Assembly: GCA_963828285.1 (NCBI GenBank)
Contig: CAWHEB010000002.1
Location: 496,001-560,000, forward strand
Direction: 5' to 3'
From: DAIOEK01 sp963828285
GTDB taxonomy: Bacteria > Chloroflexota > Anaerolineae > Anaerolineales > Anaerolineaceae
Length of the DNA stretch: 64,000 nt
The notes beneath the pieces were generated by a model. It was given only the letters and a program-made list of their open reading frames with translations, searched no databases and was not told the origin of the DNA. A program made the translations under genes and the position numbers. Positions 1 to 9,191 of this stretch are shown one piece after another (position 1 is the stretch's first letter; each line of letters starts with the position of its first letter).

Positions 1-90
1 CTGGAAGAACAAATGGTGATCAACAGATCGGTTGTCCCCTCATAAAGATTTCGATCGGATTTTTTCATTCTGAATAAGTTACGATAGTAT

Positions 91-120
91 AAAACACCGT
101 CTTTTGACGATGTTTTATTT
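91..120 (+). terminator. Rho-independent terminator of an upstream gene outside the window
   Basis: An 11-base arm (AAAACACCGTC) pairs with GACGATGTTTT across a short TTTT loop, with one mismatch, and is followed by a T-rich tail. It points rightward, so it probably ends a gene lying left of the window. The rest of positions 1-316 holds no coding signal I can support; a GGGAG ribosome-binding site just before 317 serves the first receptor gene. Confidence 0.6.
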
Positions 121-316
121 TAAATACTTTTACGCCCACTTTACTCTCCCGTTATCCTCCTTTTATGTAATAAATTATTACATTCCCGATAATAAATATT
201 GATCGCGGAAGGAATAGATTTGACTTGAACCATCTTTTTCTAAATTTCGATTAGATGGTCTATTAGCTCGGATTGATACAAAGTTTTTTATTTCGCACAA
301 CTTTCTGGGAGTTTTT

Positions 317-2950
317 ATGTCAATTCAGAAGAAAACACTGCTGGCATTTTTTTGTGTAATGGGAACCATAGCGATCACTTTCTTTGTATCCTCACAAATC
401 TTCCTCATGAAAAGATTTACCAGTATTGAGAGATCCATTGTTCAACAGAAGATGGAAACAGTAAAAGCAGTTCTATCTGCTGAAGAAGATGACTTGAGAG
501 TGGCTGTCCAAGATTATGCTGTCTGGAATCCTGCCTATGATTTTATGATTTCGAAGAATAATGGTTTTATTACTGAAAACCTGTCCACCGATACTATTGT
601 GAATCTAAAATTAAATACTGTCATTATATTAGATCAGCAAAAGAAAATCGTATTTTCCGATTTTGTAGATCTTGATTCTGGCATTGAAGTGACTCCACCT
701 GTTGATTTTCAAAAAACCTTCACATCCGATCAACTCATACCAAAAATATCCTCAAAACCATACATATCTGGGATTGTCATAGTTGGCGGTCATCCAATGA
801 TCATATCCAGTCATCAGATACTCAACACCGATCAATCAGGAACGCCAGTAGGAACAATGATATTTGGAAAATATCTAAACGAACCAATTCTTGCGAGTTT
901 TGGAGTCATCACCGGTGGAGAAGTAAAGCAAAAAAGTATTTCTGAACTTAATAGTCTTATTGATAGTAATAATTCCGATAGTTCGCAAATAGTAGCAACA
1001 GGTAAGTTTATTACAGGATACTATGTTTTCAGAGATCTATTTAACCAACCTGCAATAAGCCTGGAAACAACTCTCCCCAGAGATATATATCAACAAGGTC
1101 AATCATCTGTCTTGATCTTTATGGGTATTGTTGCGCTCGTTGGATGGGTAGGGGCGTTTGTACTTGTTTTTGTTTACAACAGAATTATATTTAAACCGCT
1201 GAAAGTTTTACGATCCACCGCCTTAACTATCACCACTGGAGATTTCAGTGTACAGATCCCCAAAATTAATAAGGACGAAATAGGTGATGTCTATCAAGGA
1301 TTCACCAAACTTCTGGCATTCTTAAATTCGGTCGCAGGAGTATCCTCAAAGATCGCCAACGGAGACCTGTCATCACAAGTTGAGGTCCTTTCAGAGAAAG
1401 ATCTTCTCGGGAGCTCAACAAACTTGATGATCAAAAAGTTACGGTCGATCATCGAAACGTTGACAGATAGTGCGAAACAACTAAACTCGACATCCGAAAA
1501 TCTTGTACAGACGGCAGAGACCACCGGTCAATCTGCAACCCAAATTGCAGCAACGATCCATCAAGTCGCTAGGGGAGCTTCGCAGCAGTCTGAATCGGTT
1601 AATAAGACCGCCCATACGATCGAGAGTATGGTCAGATCTATTGACAGTGTTGCCCAAGGAGCCTCTGACCAGGCTCGGGCAGTATCCACGGCATCACAGG
1701 TTACTGCAAATTTGGCAGAGGTCATCAGCCATGTTGAAGAAAGCGCAAACGAAGTAGTGAATCAATCTAATCAAGCCGCTTCAACAACTGAAAAGAGTAG
1801 TCAGATCGTCCACGAGACATTACAGGGAATGCACCGAATTCAAGATAGCGTCATTACATCAAACGAGCGTGTCCAGGAAATGGGCAGACAATCTGATGAG
1901 ATTGGGGAAATAGTAAATACGATCGATGAGATATCCTCCCAAACAAATCTGTTGGCGTTGAATGCTGCAATCGAAGCAGCAAGAGCAGAATCACAAGCAA
2001 ATGAGTTGATCGAACATTTGTTAAACAGGCAGATGATCTCGCAGTGTAGATTGATTGATACTTTCCTCGGATGCCAGTCAAAAGACTTCCCGCAGAATTT
2101 TTGGGTCGAATTGTCAAAAAGATGCCGTCTGGATGTTGTTCTTGTAACAGACGAAGATGGTGTGATCTCAATGAGTAATGATCCCTCAATTATTGGTTAT
2201 AGATTTTCCGAAGATCCCAAAGAGCAATCATATATTTTCCGGAAACTTCTAAAAGAGAAAGACGGCATCGTCACACAACCGCCGCAAAAAAGAGCAGCCG
2301 ACTCGAAGATATTTAAGTTTGTTGGAATCTCATGCTCGGTACGTCCTGGGATCATTCAGGTTGGTTTTGATGCAGCATCATTAACTGATTTCCAACTCCA
2401 GGTGGGTGGATTCAGTGTAGTTGCTAACGAAGTATATCGATTAGCTGAAAGTTCCAAAGCTTCAGCCAAGAACATTTCTCAATTGGTCAAGCAAATTAAC
2501 AAGTCCGTTGGCGAAGCATCGATAGCCATGAAGACCAGTACCAAAGAAGTTGAATTAAATGTTTCCCAGGCGGAAAAAGCAAAGGCAGCTCTGGATGAGA
2601 TATTAACTGCTTTCCAATCAGTGATTCAGGAAGCAAAGATTTCTCGCGATGCGAGCTTACAGATGACCAAAGCAACCAGCTTGCTAGTTGAATCAGTCGA
2701 GTTTGTATCAGCAATTGTCGAGGAAAACACAGCCGCGACAGAAGAATTGACTGCTGGTGCCAATGAAGTCAGTATGAGTGTGGAAAACATCGCTTCTGTA
2801 AGTGAAGAAAATTCAGCATCAGTTGAAGAAGTCTCTGCCTCAGCAACTGAATTGGATCTGCAGGTTCAGGATTTATTCAAGTCGTCAAAAGGTCTGGCGG
2901 AATTGGCCGAAAAACTCGAATCCATCATAAGTCAATTCAAGTTGACATGA
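317..2950 (+). CDS. Methyl-accepting chemotaxis protein with CHASE4-like sensor and a domain inserted at the hairpin tip
   Basis: Transmembrane chemoreceptor, 877 residues. Seen: TM1 at about 8-30; an extracytoplasmic region with CHASE4-like features (AVQDYAVWN, then a TENLST-type motif); TM2 at about 262-288; HAMP from about 291; then a long MA signalling coiled coil. The conserved hairpin tip is interrupted. NAAIEAARA (to residue 557) is followed by about 140 residues with no coiled-coil character, and the return helix resumes at GGFSVVANEVYRLAE (from 697). The inserted segment (558-697, nt 1988-2407) begins with an amphipathic helix and then resembles a single Cache/PAS-like fold (VLVTDEDGVISMSN, IIGYRFSEDPKEQS, IIQVGFDA). 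Family knowledge: the tip binds CheA and CheW and is normally among the most conserved parts of the protein. First of three adjacent receptor genes. No che kinase genes are in the window. Confidence 0.93.
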   Translation: MSIQKKTLLAFFCVMGTIAITFFVSSQIFLMKRFTSIERSIVQQKMETVKAVLSAEEDDLRVAVQDYAVWNPAYDFMISKNNGFITENLSTDTIVNLKLNTVIILDQQKKIVFSDFVDLDSGIEVTPPVDFQKTFTSDQLIPKISSKPYISGIVIVGGHPMIISSHQILNTDQSGTPVGTMIFGKYLNEPILASFGVITGGEVKQKSISELNSLIDSNNSDSSQIVATGKFITGYYVFRDLFNQPAISLETTLPRDIYQQGQSSVLIFMGIVALVGWVGAFVLVFVYNRIIFKPLKVLRSTALTITTGDFSVQIPKINKDEIGDVYQGFTKLLAFLNSVAGVSSKIANGDLSSQVEVLSEKDLLGSSTNLMIKKLRSIIETLTDSAKQLNSTSENLVQTAETTGQSATQIAATIHQVARGASQQSESVNKTAHTIESMVRSIDSVAQGASDQARAVSTASQVTANLAEVISHVEESANEVVNQSNQAASTTEKSSQIVHETLQGMHRIQDSVITSNERVQEMGRQSDEIGEIVNTIDEISSQTNLLALNAAIEAARAESQANELIEHLLNRQMISQCRLIDTFLGCQSKDFPQNFWVELSKRCRLDVVLVTDEDGVISMSNDPSIIGYRFSEDPKEQSYIFRKLLKEKDGIVTQPPQKRAADSKIFKFVGISCSVRPGIIQVGFDAASLTDFQLQVGGFSVVANEVYRLAESSKASAKNISQLVKQINKSVGEASIAMKTSTKEVELNVSQAEKAKAALDEILTAFQSVIQEAKISRDASLQMTKATSLLVESVEFVSAIVEENTAATEELTAGANEVSMSVENIASVSEENSASVEEVSASATELDLQVQDLFKSSKGLAELAEKLESIISQFKLT

Positions 2951-3084
2951 TTCATGCCGGGTTAATGCCAAGCTTATCTCATTTTTATAGAAGAAAATGG
3001 TCTAATGAACCAGAATCATATATGGACTTAATATCATAGGGGCGTTATGCATATAAGCTGGGTAAATCCAAAAGGGATTGAAGA

Positions 3085-5088
3085 ATGAAATCATCGTCGA
3101 AACTTCTTAGCTGGCTTCGATCATTGGGTGGATGGATCGTAGGTATTGGTACGCTTGTATTTATCACAGTGTCAATTCTTGTTTATCTACTCTTTCGATT
3201 GACCTTGCTAAATCCGCAAAACATCCTCCTCGTAACAGTTGCTGTTGTCTTCCTAGCATCAGTTGCAATTTGCTTTTTGATCTATTTGATCATCTCTCGA
3301 AAGATCATTCATCCACTCAAGAAGATCAACCACTCATTAACGTCCTTCTCAGAATGGAATAATTCCCATTGTGATGATTATTCGAATCCCGAAATTGAGA
3401 GATTGGTAAATTCGATAAATTTGATTGCAGACAGCCTTGTGAAAAAAGCTGTATCTGCGGAAGAAATTGCAGAAGGCGATTTATCAAGGGAAATGGTTAT
3501 GAATAATGGCCACGACCGACTTGATAATGCGTTGATTTCCGTACAATCATTCCTCAATGCAAAACTAACTGCGATAAACTCATCCGCTGATGATTTAAGT
3601 AGTGCTTCGGTAGAGTTGAGCGAGACAGCAAGTCAGACAGCTACTGCAACAAATCAGATCGCTTCGACAATACAACAAATTGCTCTTGGGACGAACGAGC
3701 AATCTGAATCAGTGACTAAAACTGCAATTTCAATAGAGCAACTCACCAGAGCGATACAGGGAGTTGCCGAAGGAGCTCAGGAGCAAGGTCTGGCGGTAGC
3801 GAAAGCAGCAGAAATTACATCATTGATGACTGAAACCATTAGGACTGTTACGGATGCTGTAAAAGAAGCGGCACGAAAATCTGATGGCGCATCGCAAACT
3901 GCTCAAAAAGGTACGGAAACCGTTGAAAAGACTGTCAATGGGATGAAACAAATAAAGCAGAAGGTGGATGATACAGCGCAAAAGATGACTTTGATGAGCG
4001 AGTACTCCGAAAAAATCGGTGAAATCGTTGGAACCATTGACGATATTTCTAGTCAAACCAACTTGCTCGCACTGAATGCAGCCATTGAGGCTGCGAGAGC
4101 AGAAGCCCAGGCAGAACACTTGATTGAATTTCTGTTGAATAAACAAATGATCTCTCAGGCTGAGCTTGTAAATCAAATTTTAAGTGATGGTGACACGCGA
4201 TCCGGTGCATTTTGGTCAGATTTATCTAAAAAATCAGGCTTGGATGTGATCTCAGTATCTAACGAAGATGGAGTAAATGTTTTCTCTAGTGATGATCGGC
4301 TAATCGGATTCAGGTACTCAGAGGATCCCAAAGAACAGTCATACGCGTTCAGGAAGTTGATCCAGGATCGAAAAGGTACAATTTGTCAACCACCCAAGAA
4401 GAGAAACATCGATGGGCAACTGTACAAATATGTCGGTGTCGCCCGCACAGATAAACCCGGGGCAATTCAGGTTGGCTTCAACGCAGAATCCTTGAGTTCA
4501 TTCAAACTTCAAGTTGGTGGATTCTCGGTTGTCGCGAACGAGGTTTATCGGCTTGCAGAAAACTCCAAAGAATCTGCAAAAGAGATCAATCACCTTGTAA
4601 AAGAAATGCAAAAACGAATGGTGGAAGCCCAGAAAGCCATGCGCGATAGCACAGTTGAAGTTGAGAATGGTTTCGGCTATGCGGATAATGCAAATAAGGC
4701 ATTATTGGAAATTGTCAAATCAGCAAATGAAGTAACAGAACAAGCAGAACAAGCAGCCCTTTCTGCCGAAAAAATGACAGCTTACGCAGATCAATTGGTT
4801 GGCTCGGTAGATTCTGTGTCTGCGGTTATTGAAGAAAACACAGCAGCTACAGAAGAAATGTCTGCGAACTCAAGTGAAGTGAGTCATTCAATTGAGACTA
4901 TTGCATCAGTGAGCGAACAGAACAGCGCAGCCGTTCAGGAAGTTTATGCTTCAACGGAAGAGATGAAATCGCAGGTTGAAATGTTGTCAAATGCTTCACA
5001 TGATCTTCAAACTCTATGCGGTGAGCTAAAACGTATTATCTCTGATTTCAAATTAGGTGATCCCTCTCAAGGGAAAGGTCAAAAATAA
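3085..5088 (+). CDS. Methyl-accepting chemotaxis protein lacking an extracellular sensor, with tip-inserted domain
   Basis: Chemoreceptor of 667 residues. Two N-terminal membrane segments (about 13-38 and 48-74) are separated by only about ten residues, so there is no room for a periplasmic ligand domain. HAMP and MA regions follow. As in the preceding gene, the hairpin tip is split: NAAIEAARA ends at residue 339, the insert spans 340-478 (nt 4102-4518), and the return strand resumes at GGFSVVANEVYRLAE. The insert is about half identical to the upstream one by eye, sharing IGFRYSEDPKEQSYAFRKL and IQVGFNA. Because no other sensor is visible, the tip insert is the obvious candidate input domain (inference). 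A ribosome-binding site (AAAAGGGATTGAAG) precedes the ATG. The next receptor's ATG directly follows the stop codon, so the two are co-transcribed. Confidence 0.93.
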   Translation: MKSSSKLLSWLRSLGGWIVGIGTLVFITVSILVYLLFRLTLLNPQNILLVTVAVVFLASVAICFLIYLIISRKIIHPLKKINHSLTSFSEWNNSHCDDYSNPEIERLVNSINLIADSLVKKAVSAEEIAEGDLSREMVMNNGHDRLDNALISVQSFLNAKLTAINSSADDLSSASVELSETASQTATATNQIASTIQQIALGTNEQSESVTKTAISIEQLTRAIQGVAEGAQEQGLAVAKAAEITSLMTETIRTVTDAVKEAARKSDGASQTAQKGTETVEKTVNGMKQIKQKVDDTAQKMTLMSEYSEKIGEIVGTIDDISSQTNLLALNAAIEAARAEAQAEHLIEFLLNKQMISQAELVNQILSDGDTRSGAFWSDLSKKSGLDVISVSNEDGVNVFSSDDRLIGFRYSEDPKEQSYAFRKLIQDRKGTICQPPKKRNIDGQLYKYVGVARTDKPGAIQVGFNAESLSSFKLQVGGFSVVANEVYRLAENSKESAKEINHLVKEMQKRMVEAQKAMRDSTVEVENGFGYADNANKALLEIVKSANEVTEQAEQAALSAEKMTAYADQLVGSVDSVSAVIEENTAATEEMSANSSEVSHSIETIASVSEQNSAAVQEVYASTEEMKSQVEMLSNASHDLQTLCGELKRIISDFKLGDPSQGKGQK

Positions 5089-6690
5089 ATGGAATTCATT
5101 ATCTTTGTTTCCGCAACTATTATTGGGATAGGGATTGCAATGGGCACTTTCATCCTCCTTTTTAAAAAAGGAATTGCGATCCGCCTTAATTTCATGATAG
5201 TCATACTCTGTGCAATATTCGCCAATGCAGGTTTTGTCCTCGGGAAGCTTGGGGCGTCGATACTCAATGTTAGCCTGGCATTAATCATCCTCCTCCCGTT
5301 GGCAATAGTTATTGTAACTATAGTGATTAAAATGGTTGTCAAACCCATCCGTGATTTTAATAAATTTATGAAAGAAGTAGCAACCGGAAACTTGAATCAT
5401 GATCTTTCATTGAAATCAAAAGATGAATTAAACGAAATGGAAACGATGGTAAATCATTTCTTAAAAAACCTTAGGAACATTTCACACATTGCTACTCAGG
5501 TTGCAGATGGTGATCTAACCCAACAGGTAACACCTATTTCAGTTAACGATACACTGGGCGTGGCATTTTCAGGAATGATAGCTAATTTAGGTAAGGCGAT
5601 GAAAGAGATTCATAACGAGACTGTTCGTTTGGAAAAATCTTCTTCGCAGCTAGCCATTAATGCACAACAGGCAGGGTTGGCTTCCTCCCAAATAGCAGTT
5701 ACTATTCAACAAGTGGCGATGGGAACAACACAGCAGTCAGACTCTGTAACCAAAACTGCTGTTTCGATCGAACAAATGAGCCGGGCTATATCCGATGTCG
5801 CAAATGGAGCACACGAGCAATCACTTTCCGCGTCCAAGGCAGCCGATGTTACTGAGAAACTGGATCAAGCGATTAATCAGGTGGCGGAAAATGCAGAAAA
5901 GGTTAAACTAGAGAGTGAGAAAGCATCATCAGCAGCAAGTAAAGGATCCGAAACAGTAGCGGACACAGTCGCAGGGATGGGTAGAATTCAAGAAAAGGTC
6001 ACACAGTCAGCGACCAAGGTGACTGAGATGGGGACAAAATCAGAAAAGATCGGATCCATCATTGAAGCCATTGAAGAGATTTCATCGCAAACAAATTTAT
6101 TAGCATTAAATGCAGCGATTGAAGCAGCTAGGGCAGGCGAAGCTGGCAAGGGATTTGCAGTGGTAGCTGATGAGGTTAGAAAGCTTGCTGACAAAACATC
6201 GCAAGAAGCAAAAGAAATTGCAGACTTAGTCAAATCTATACAGCTTACAGTCAAAGATGCAGTAGAATCAATGGAAGAAGGTTCGCGCGAAGTTGAATCA
6301 GGCGTCACTATGGCAAATAGCGCCGGGAAAGCCTTATTAAATATACAGAACACGATCTTGACTGTCACCGAACAGGCCGTTGAATCCGCAAAAGCTGCGG
6401 ATGCGATGAAACTGTCATCGCAGGAATTGGTAACAGCGGTCAACTCCGTATCAGCCATTGTGGAAGAAAACACCGCCGCAACTGAAGAAATGGCAGCAAG
6501 TTCAAGTGTGGTTAATCAAGCCATAGAAGATATCGCAAGTATTAGTGAGCAAAATTCTGCTGCAGTAGAAGAAGTCTCAGCATCCGCTGAGGAAATGTCC
6601 GAGCAAGTCGAAGAAGTTGGTAGATCCATAATAGAATTAGCAGATATGGCAAAATCATTACAGAGAACCCTGGCACAGTTTAATTTATAG
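5089..6690 (+). CDS. Methyl-accepting chemotaxis protein with conventional tip
   Basis: Chemoreceptor of 533 residues. Two membrane helices (about 2-25 and 34-83, the second region long and strongly hydrophobic) lead straight into HAMP (VVKPIRDFNKFMKEVATGNL) and a second HAMP-like repeat, then the MA domain. Here the tip is normal: NAAIEAARAGEAGKGFAV continues uninterrupted into the return helix, so this paralogue is an internal control for the two upstream receptors. There is no extracytoplasmic sensor domain of useful size. The ATG immediately follows the TAA of the preceding gene with no spacer, which suggests translational coupling. Ligand unknown. Confidence 0.93.
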   Translation: MEFIIFVSATIIGIGIAMGTFILLFKKGIAIRLNFMIVILCAIFANAGFVLGKLGASILNVSLALIILLPLAIVIVTIVIKMVVKPIRDFNKFMKEVATGNLNHDLSLKSKDELNEMETMVNHFLKNLRNISHIATQVADGDLTQQVTPISVNDTLGVAFSGMIANLGKAMKEIHNETVRLEKSSSQLAINAQQAGLASSQIAVTIQQVAMGTTQQSDSVTKTAVSIEQMSRAISDVANGAHEQSLSASKAADVTEKLDQAINQVAENAEKVKLESEKASSAASKGSETVADTVAGMGRIQEKVTQSATKVTEMGTKSEKIGSIIEAIEEISSQTNLLALNAAIEAARAGEAGKGFAVVADEVRKLADKTSQEAKEIADLVKSIQLTVKDAVESMEEGSREVESGVTMANSAGKALLNIQNTILTVTEQAVESAKAADAMKLSSQELVTAVNSVSAIVEENTAATEEMAASSSVVNQAIEDIASISEQNSAAVEEVSASAEEMSEQVEEVGRSIIELADMAKSLQRTLAQFNL

Positions 6691-6711
6691 CCAGCCAATC
6701 GAGGACAATAT

Positions 6712-7734
6712 ATGGAGTCAGGATCAAAGAAACTAATTCGTAGCTATAAATACCCATCCAGGTATAGGCTGCACCGGTGCGCCGAAAAACAGGGAGACTT
6801 TGAGCGCCTCTTTCGTTTTTCTCCGGATGGGATCATGATTTGCGGCAGATCCGGGGAATTAACCCGGATAAATCCCGCCATGATCTGGATGCTTGGAATT
6901 GAAGATGAAAGAAAACTATCAGAAAACGCATCCATTTTGGATTTTCTTTCCAATGGAGACAAGGATATTTTCATCTCTTGTTTGGAAATGATTCTGACAA
7001 AAATGTTACCGGCAACAAGGATGGAAGCAACTTTTCTTCGAACCGACGGGTCAGCTTTTCCCGCGGAGGTAGCATTTGGTCTCTTCAACGACTCTACCAA
7101 TCCAACTTCTCAAATAATCATCCATGATATTTCGGATTATAAATCCTCCGAAGAACAGAACATGCGCGCCCACATGGAACTGGAGATGTCTTACACAGCC
7201 ACATTGAATGGCTGGAGCCGTGCTCTTGAACTGCGGGATCGTGAGACTCAAGGTCATTCTTCACGGGTAACAAATAAGACAATTGAGATAGCTTTACGCA
7301 TTGGTATCAGTATGGAGAAGATTATTCATGTCAGACATGGTGCCTTGCTGCACGATATTGGCAAGATGGCAATTCCAGATTCAATTCTGTTCAAACCCGG
7401 TCCGCTTTCAACTTATGAACGGAACGTAATGGAGCAGCATCCCACTTATGCCTATAATCTTCTTTCGCCAATTAAGTATCTCCAACCCGCATTAACTATT
7501 CCATACAGCCATCACGAGAAATGGGATGGAACTGGATATCCGCAAGGATTGGTTCGAGAGAGTATTCCTGTTGAGGCTAGAATTTTTTCTATCGTCGATG
7601 TATGGGATGCACTCACATCCGACCGGCCTTACCGCTCGGCGTGGGCAGAAGACAAGACCCGTCAATACATATGGGAAAATCGTTCAGTGCAATTTGATCC
7701 GGAACTTGTGGATATGTTCTTCCAAACATTATGA
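6712..7734 (+). CDS. PAS-HD-GYP protein, probable cyclic-di-GMP phosphodiesterase
   Basis: Cytoplasmic protein of 340 residues. Residues about 25-145 form a PAS-like sensor (FRFSPDGIMICGRSGELTRI). From about 170 onward lies an HD-GYP domain: GHSSRVTN, the metal-binding LLHDIGKMAIPD, QHPTYAYNLL, and the full signature HHEKWDGTGYPQG followed by EARIFSIVDVWDALTSDRPYR. All metal-ligand and GYP residues that I know for active c-di-GMP hydrolases appear to be present. It starts 21 bp after the third chemoreceptor (ribosome-binding site GAGGAC), so it is probably co-transcribed and may link receptor signalling to c-di-GMP turnover (inference). A terminator follows the stop codon. Confidence 0.9.
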   Translation: MESGSKKLIRSYKYPSRYRLHRCAEKQGDFERLFRFSPDGIMICGRSGELTRINPAMIWMLGIEDERKLSENASILDFLSNGDKDIFISCLEMILTKMLPATRMEATFLRTDGSAFPAEVAFGLFNDSTNPTSQIIIHDISDYKSSEEQNMRAHMELEMSYTATLNGWSRALELRDRETQGHSSRVTNKTIEIALRIGISMEKIIHVRHGALLHDIGKMAIPDSILFKPGPLSTYERNVMEQHPTYAYNLLSPIKYLQPALTIPYSHHEKWDGTGYPQGLVRESIPVEARIFSIVDVWDALTSDRPYRSAWAEDKTRQYIWENRSVQFDPELVDMFFQTL

Positions 7735-7740
7735 GATATG

Positions 7741-7772
7741 AAAAACCTTCAGTTCAACCTGAAGGTTTTTTT
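7741..7772. terminator. Bidirectional terminator between convergent genes
   Basis: AAAAACCTTCAG pairs with CTGAAGGTTTTT around a TTCAAC loop and is flanked by A and T runs. It ends the receptor/HD-GYP operon and can serve the convergent minus-strand gene as well. Confidence 0.85.
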
Positions 7773-8162
7773 CTAAGGGACAATTCCAGCACAAGCAACT
7801 TTATCCGTCGGCATTTTTACCGATTCGCTCTTCCAATTTTTATTATCCAACTTCAATATACAGGTTAATGTTCCTGCCTGTTGCGGATTTCCTGCTGTGA
7901 GGGTGATTCTCGTACCGCGCTTAAGAATCCACGATTTTTCCCAAGGAGTGCTAAATGTTTTTGCAGGATCAGTTTGAGAAAAATTTCCAGCGTCATATTG
8001 AATAGTTGCATTTCCGGCAGATGATTCTACTCGTAAGGTCATTTTATGTTGTTCTGCTGGTTTTAATCTTGGAAGATAGATGATTGCGAGCACAGCGAGA
8101 GCAATGCATACCGCACTGATGATAATGATCTGTATTGTAATTGTTCGACGTTGGGAATCCAT
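7773..8162 (-). CDS. Small membrane-anchored protein, MmpS-like fold suspected
   Basis: 129 residues with one N-terminal membrane helix (about 10-31) and an exported domain of about 95 residues. The pattern of the exported part recalls the small MmpS-type proteins: a strand-rich core with NATIQYDAGNF, TPWEKSWILKRG, LTAGNPQQAGTLTCILKLD and a C-terminal VACAG. The two cysteines (in LTCI and VACAG) could form a disulphide. This resemblance is from memory of the family pattern and is not proven. No MmpL-type transporter is adjacent. It lies alone, convergent with the HD-GYP gene. Confidence 0.7.
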   Translation of the reverse strand: MDSQRRTITIQIIIISAVCIALAVLAIIYLPRLKPAEQHKMTLRVESSAGNATIQYDAGNFSQTDPAKTFSTPWEKSWILKRGTRITLTAGNPQQAGTLTCILKLDNKNWKSESVKMPTDKVACAGIVP

Positions 8163-8285
8163 ATAAATATTTTACTTGATAACAATATAAAGATTCAAGC
8201 AGAAATACTTATTCTTCGTCTGTGAATGTCATTAATATTCCATTCGAGGTTTAAAATATGATTAACCTAAATAAAGGATGACCTA

Positions 8286-9191
8286 ATGCTGACTATAAGA
8301 ATTGCATATTCACCAATCTCCTGGGGAATCATAAATACCATTGACCCGAACAGTCCGGTGACTTATCCTGCATATTTACTGCAGATAAAAAAGTTGGGTT
8401 ACGTCGGAACTGATTTAGGTCCTTCTGGCTTCTTACACCCCCATTCGGAAAAATTGAATGAAGATTTGGAAAAAATCGGCATCATATTGGCTTCAGCTTT
8501 CATTTCCATAAACTTCCTTAACCCTGAGGGTATCAAAAACAAACAAAAATCAGCTTTGGAAGCAGCAAATATGATCAAGAAGTATGGGGATGCTGGTTCC
8601 AGGTTAATCCTTGCAGGAGAACTCGTTCCTGGCAGTATCAGATACAAAAATGCGGGGAGGATCCGACCTGAAATGGGTTTGTTACCATTCCAGTGGTCTA
8701 AGTATGCACGTGGAGTGGAAGAGCTTGCCCGTATTGTCCGGGATGAAACGGGAATACGCACTGTTTATCATCACTATTGTGGTACAGCGGTAGAGACTCC
8801 CGGAGAAACCGGTATGCTCTTGGACTATACAGATCCTGATTTGGTAGGTGTATGTTTGGATACCGGGCATTATGCGTTTGCAGGTGGCGATCCAATCCGT
8901 ATATTTCGATCATTTGGAGATCGTATCCAATTTGTCCATTTCAAGGATATGAATCCGAGGTGTGCATTAGTGGCTAAAGAGAATAACTGGGATTTTGGCG
9001 AGAGTATTCAAAACGGGATCTTTTGCGAACTTGGTTCTGGTTTCGTGGATTTTTCTGCAATTTTGGGTGAGTTGGATAATATAGACTACGATGGATGGAT
9101 AGTAATTGAACAGGATCTGGCACCCGGGAGTGGAGATCCGCTCCAGAATGCCAGACAGAACCGCGCTTATTTATCCCGTCTTGGATATTGA
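8286..9191 (+). CDS. Sugar phosphate isomerase/epimerase family protein (IolE/inosose dehydratase-like)
   Basis: 301 residues with the AP-endonuclease-2-type TIM-barrel layout. Seen: the N-terminal IAYSPISWG that resembles the NPIGW region of myo-inosose dehydratase; central VYHHYCGTAVETPGETGMLL; GVCLDTGHYAFAGGDPI; VHFKDM; and the C-terminal GWIVIEQD. The His, Asp and Glu residues in these motifs are the usual divalent-metal ligands. The substrate is probably a cyclitol or keto-sugar, but no inositol catabolism genes are adjacent, so the specific reaction is not assigned. The ATG at 8286 is preceded by AAAGGATGACC. Convergent with the next gene, one base apart. Confidence 0.8.
   Translation: MLTIRIAYSPISWGIINTIDPNSPVTYPAYLLQIKKLGYVGTDLGPSGFLHPHSEKLNEDLEKIGIILASAFISINFLNPEGIKNKQKSALEAANMIKKYGDAGSRLILAGELVPGSIRYKNAGRIRPEMGLLPFQWSKYARGVEELARIVRDETGIRTVYHHYCGTAVETPGETGMLLDYTDPDLVGVCLDTGHYAFAGGDPIRIFRSFGDRIQFVHFKDMNPRCALVAKENNWDFGESIQNGIFCELGSGFVDFSAILGELDNIDYDGWIVIEQDLAPGSGDPLQNARQNRAYLSRLGY

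Noticed and set aside
2496..2714. Open frames antisense to the chemoreceptors and other long genes
   Set aside because: These mirror codon structure of the real genes, and none carries a start signal or recognisable motif.
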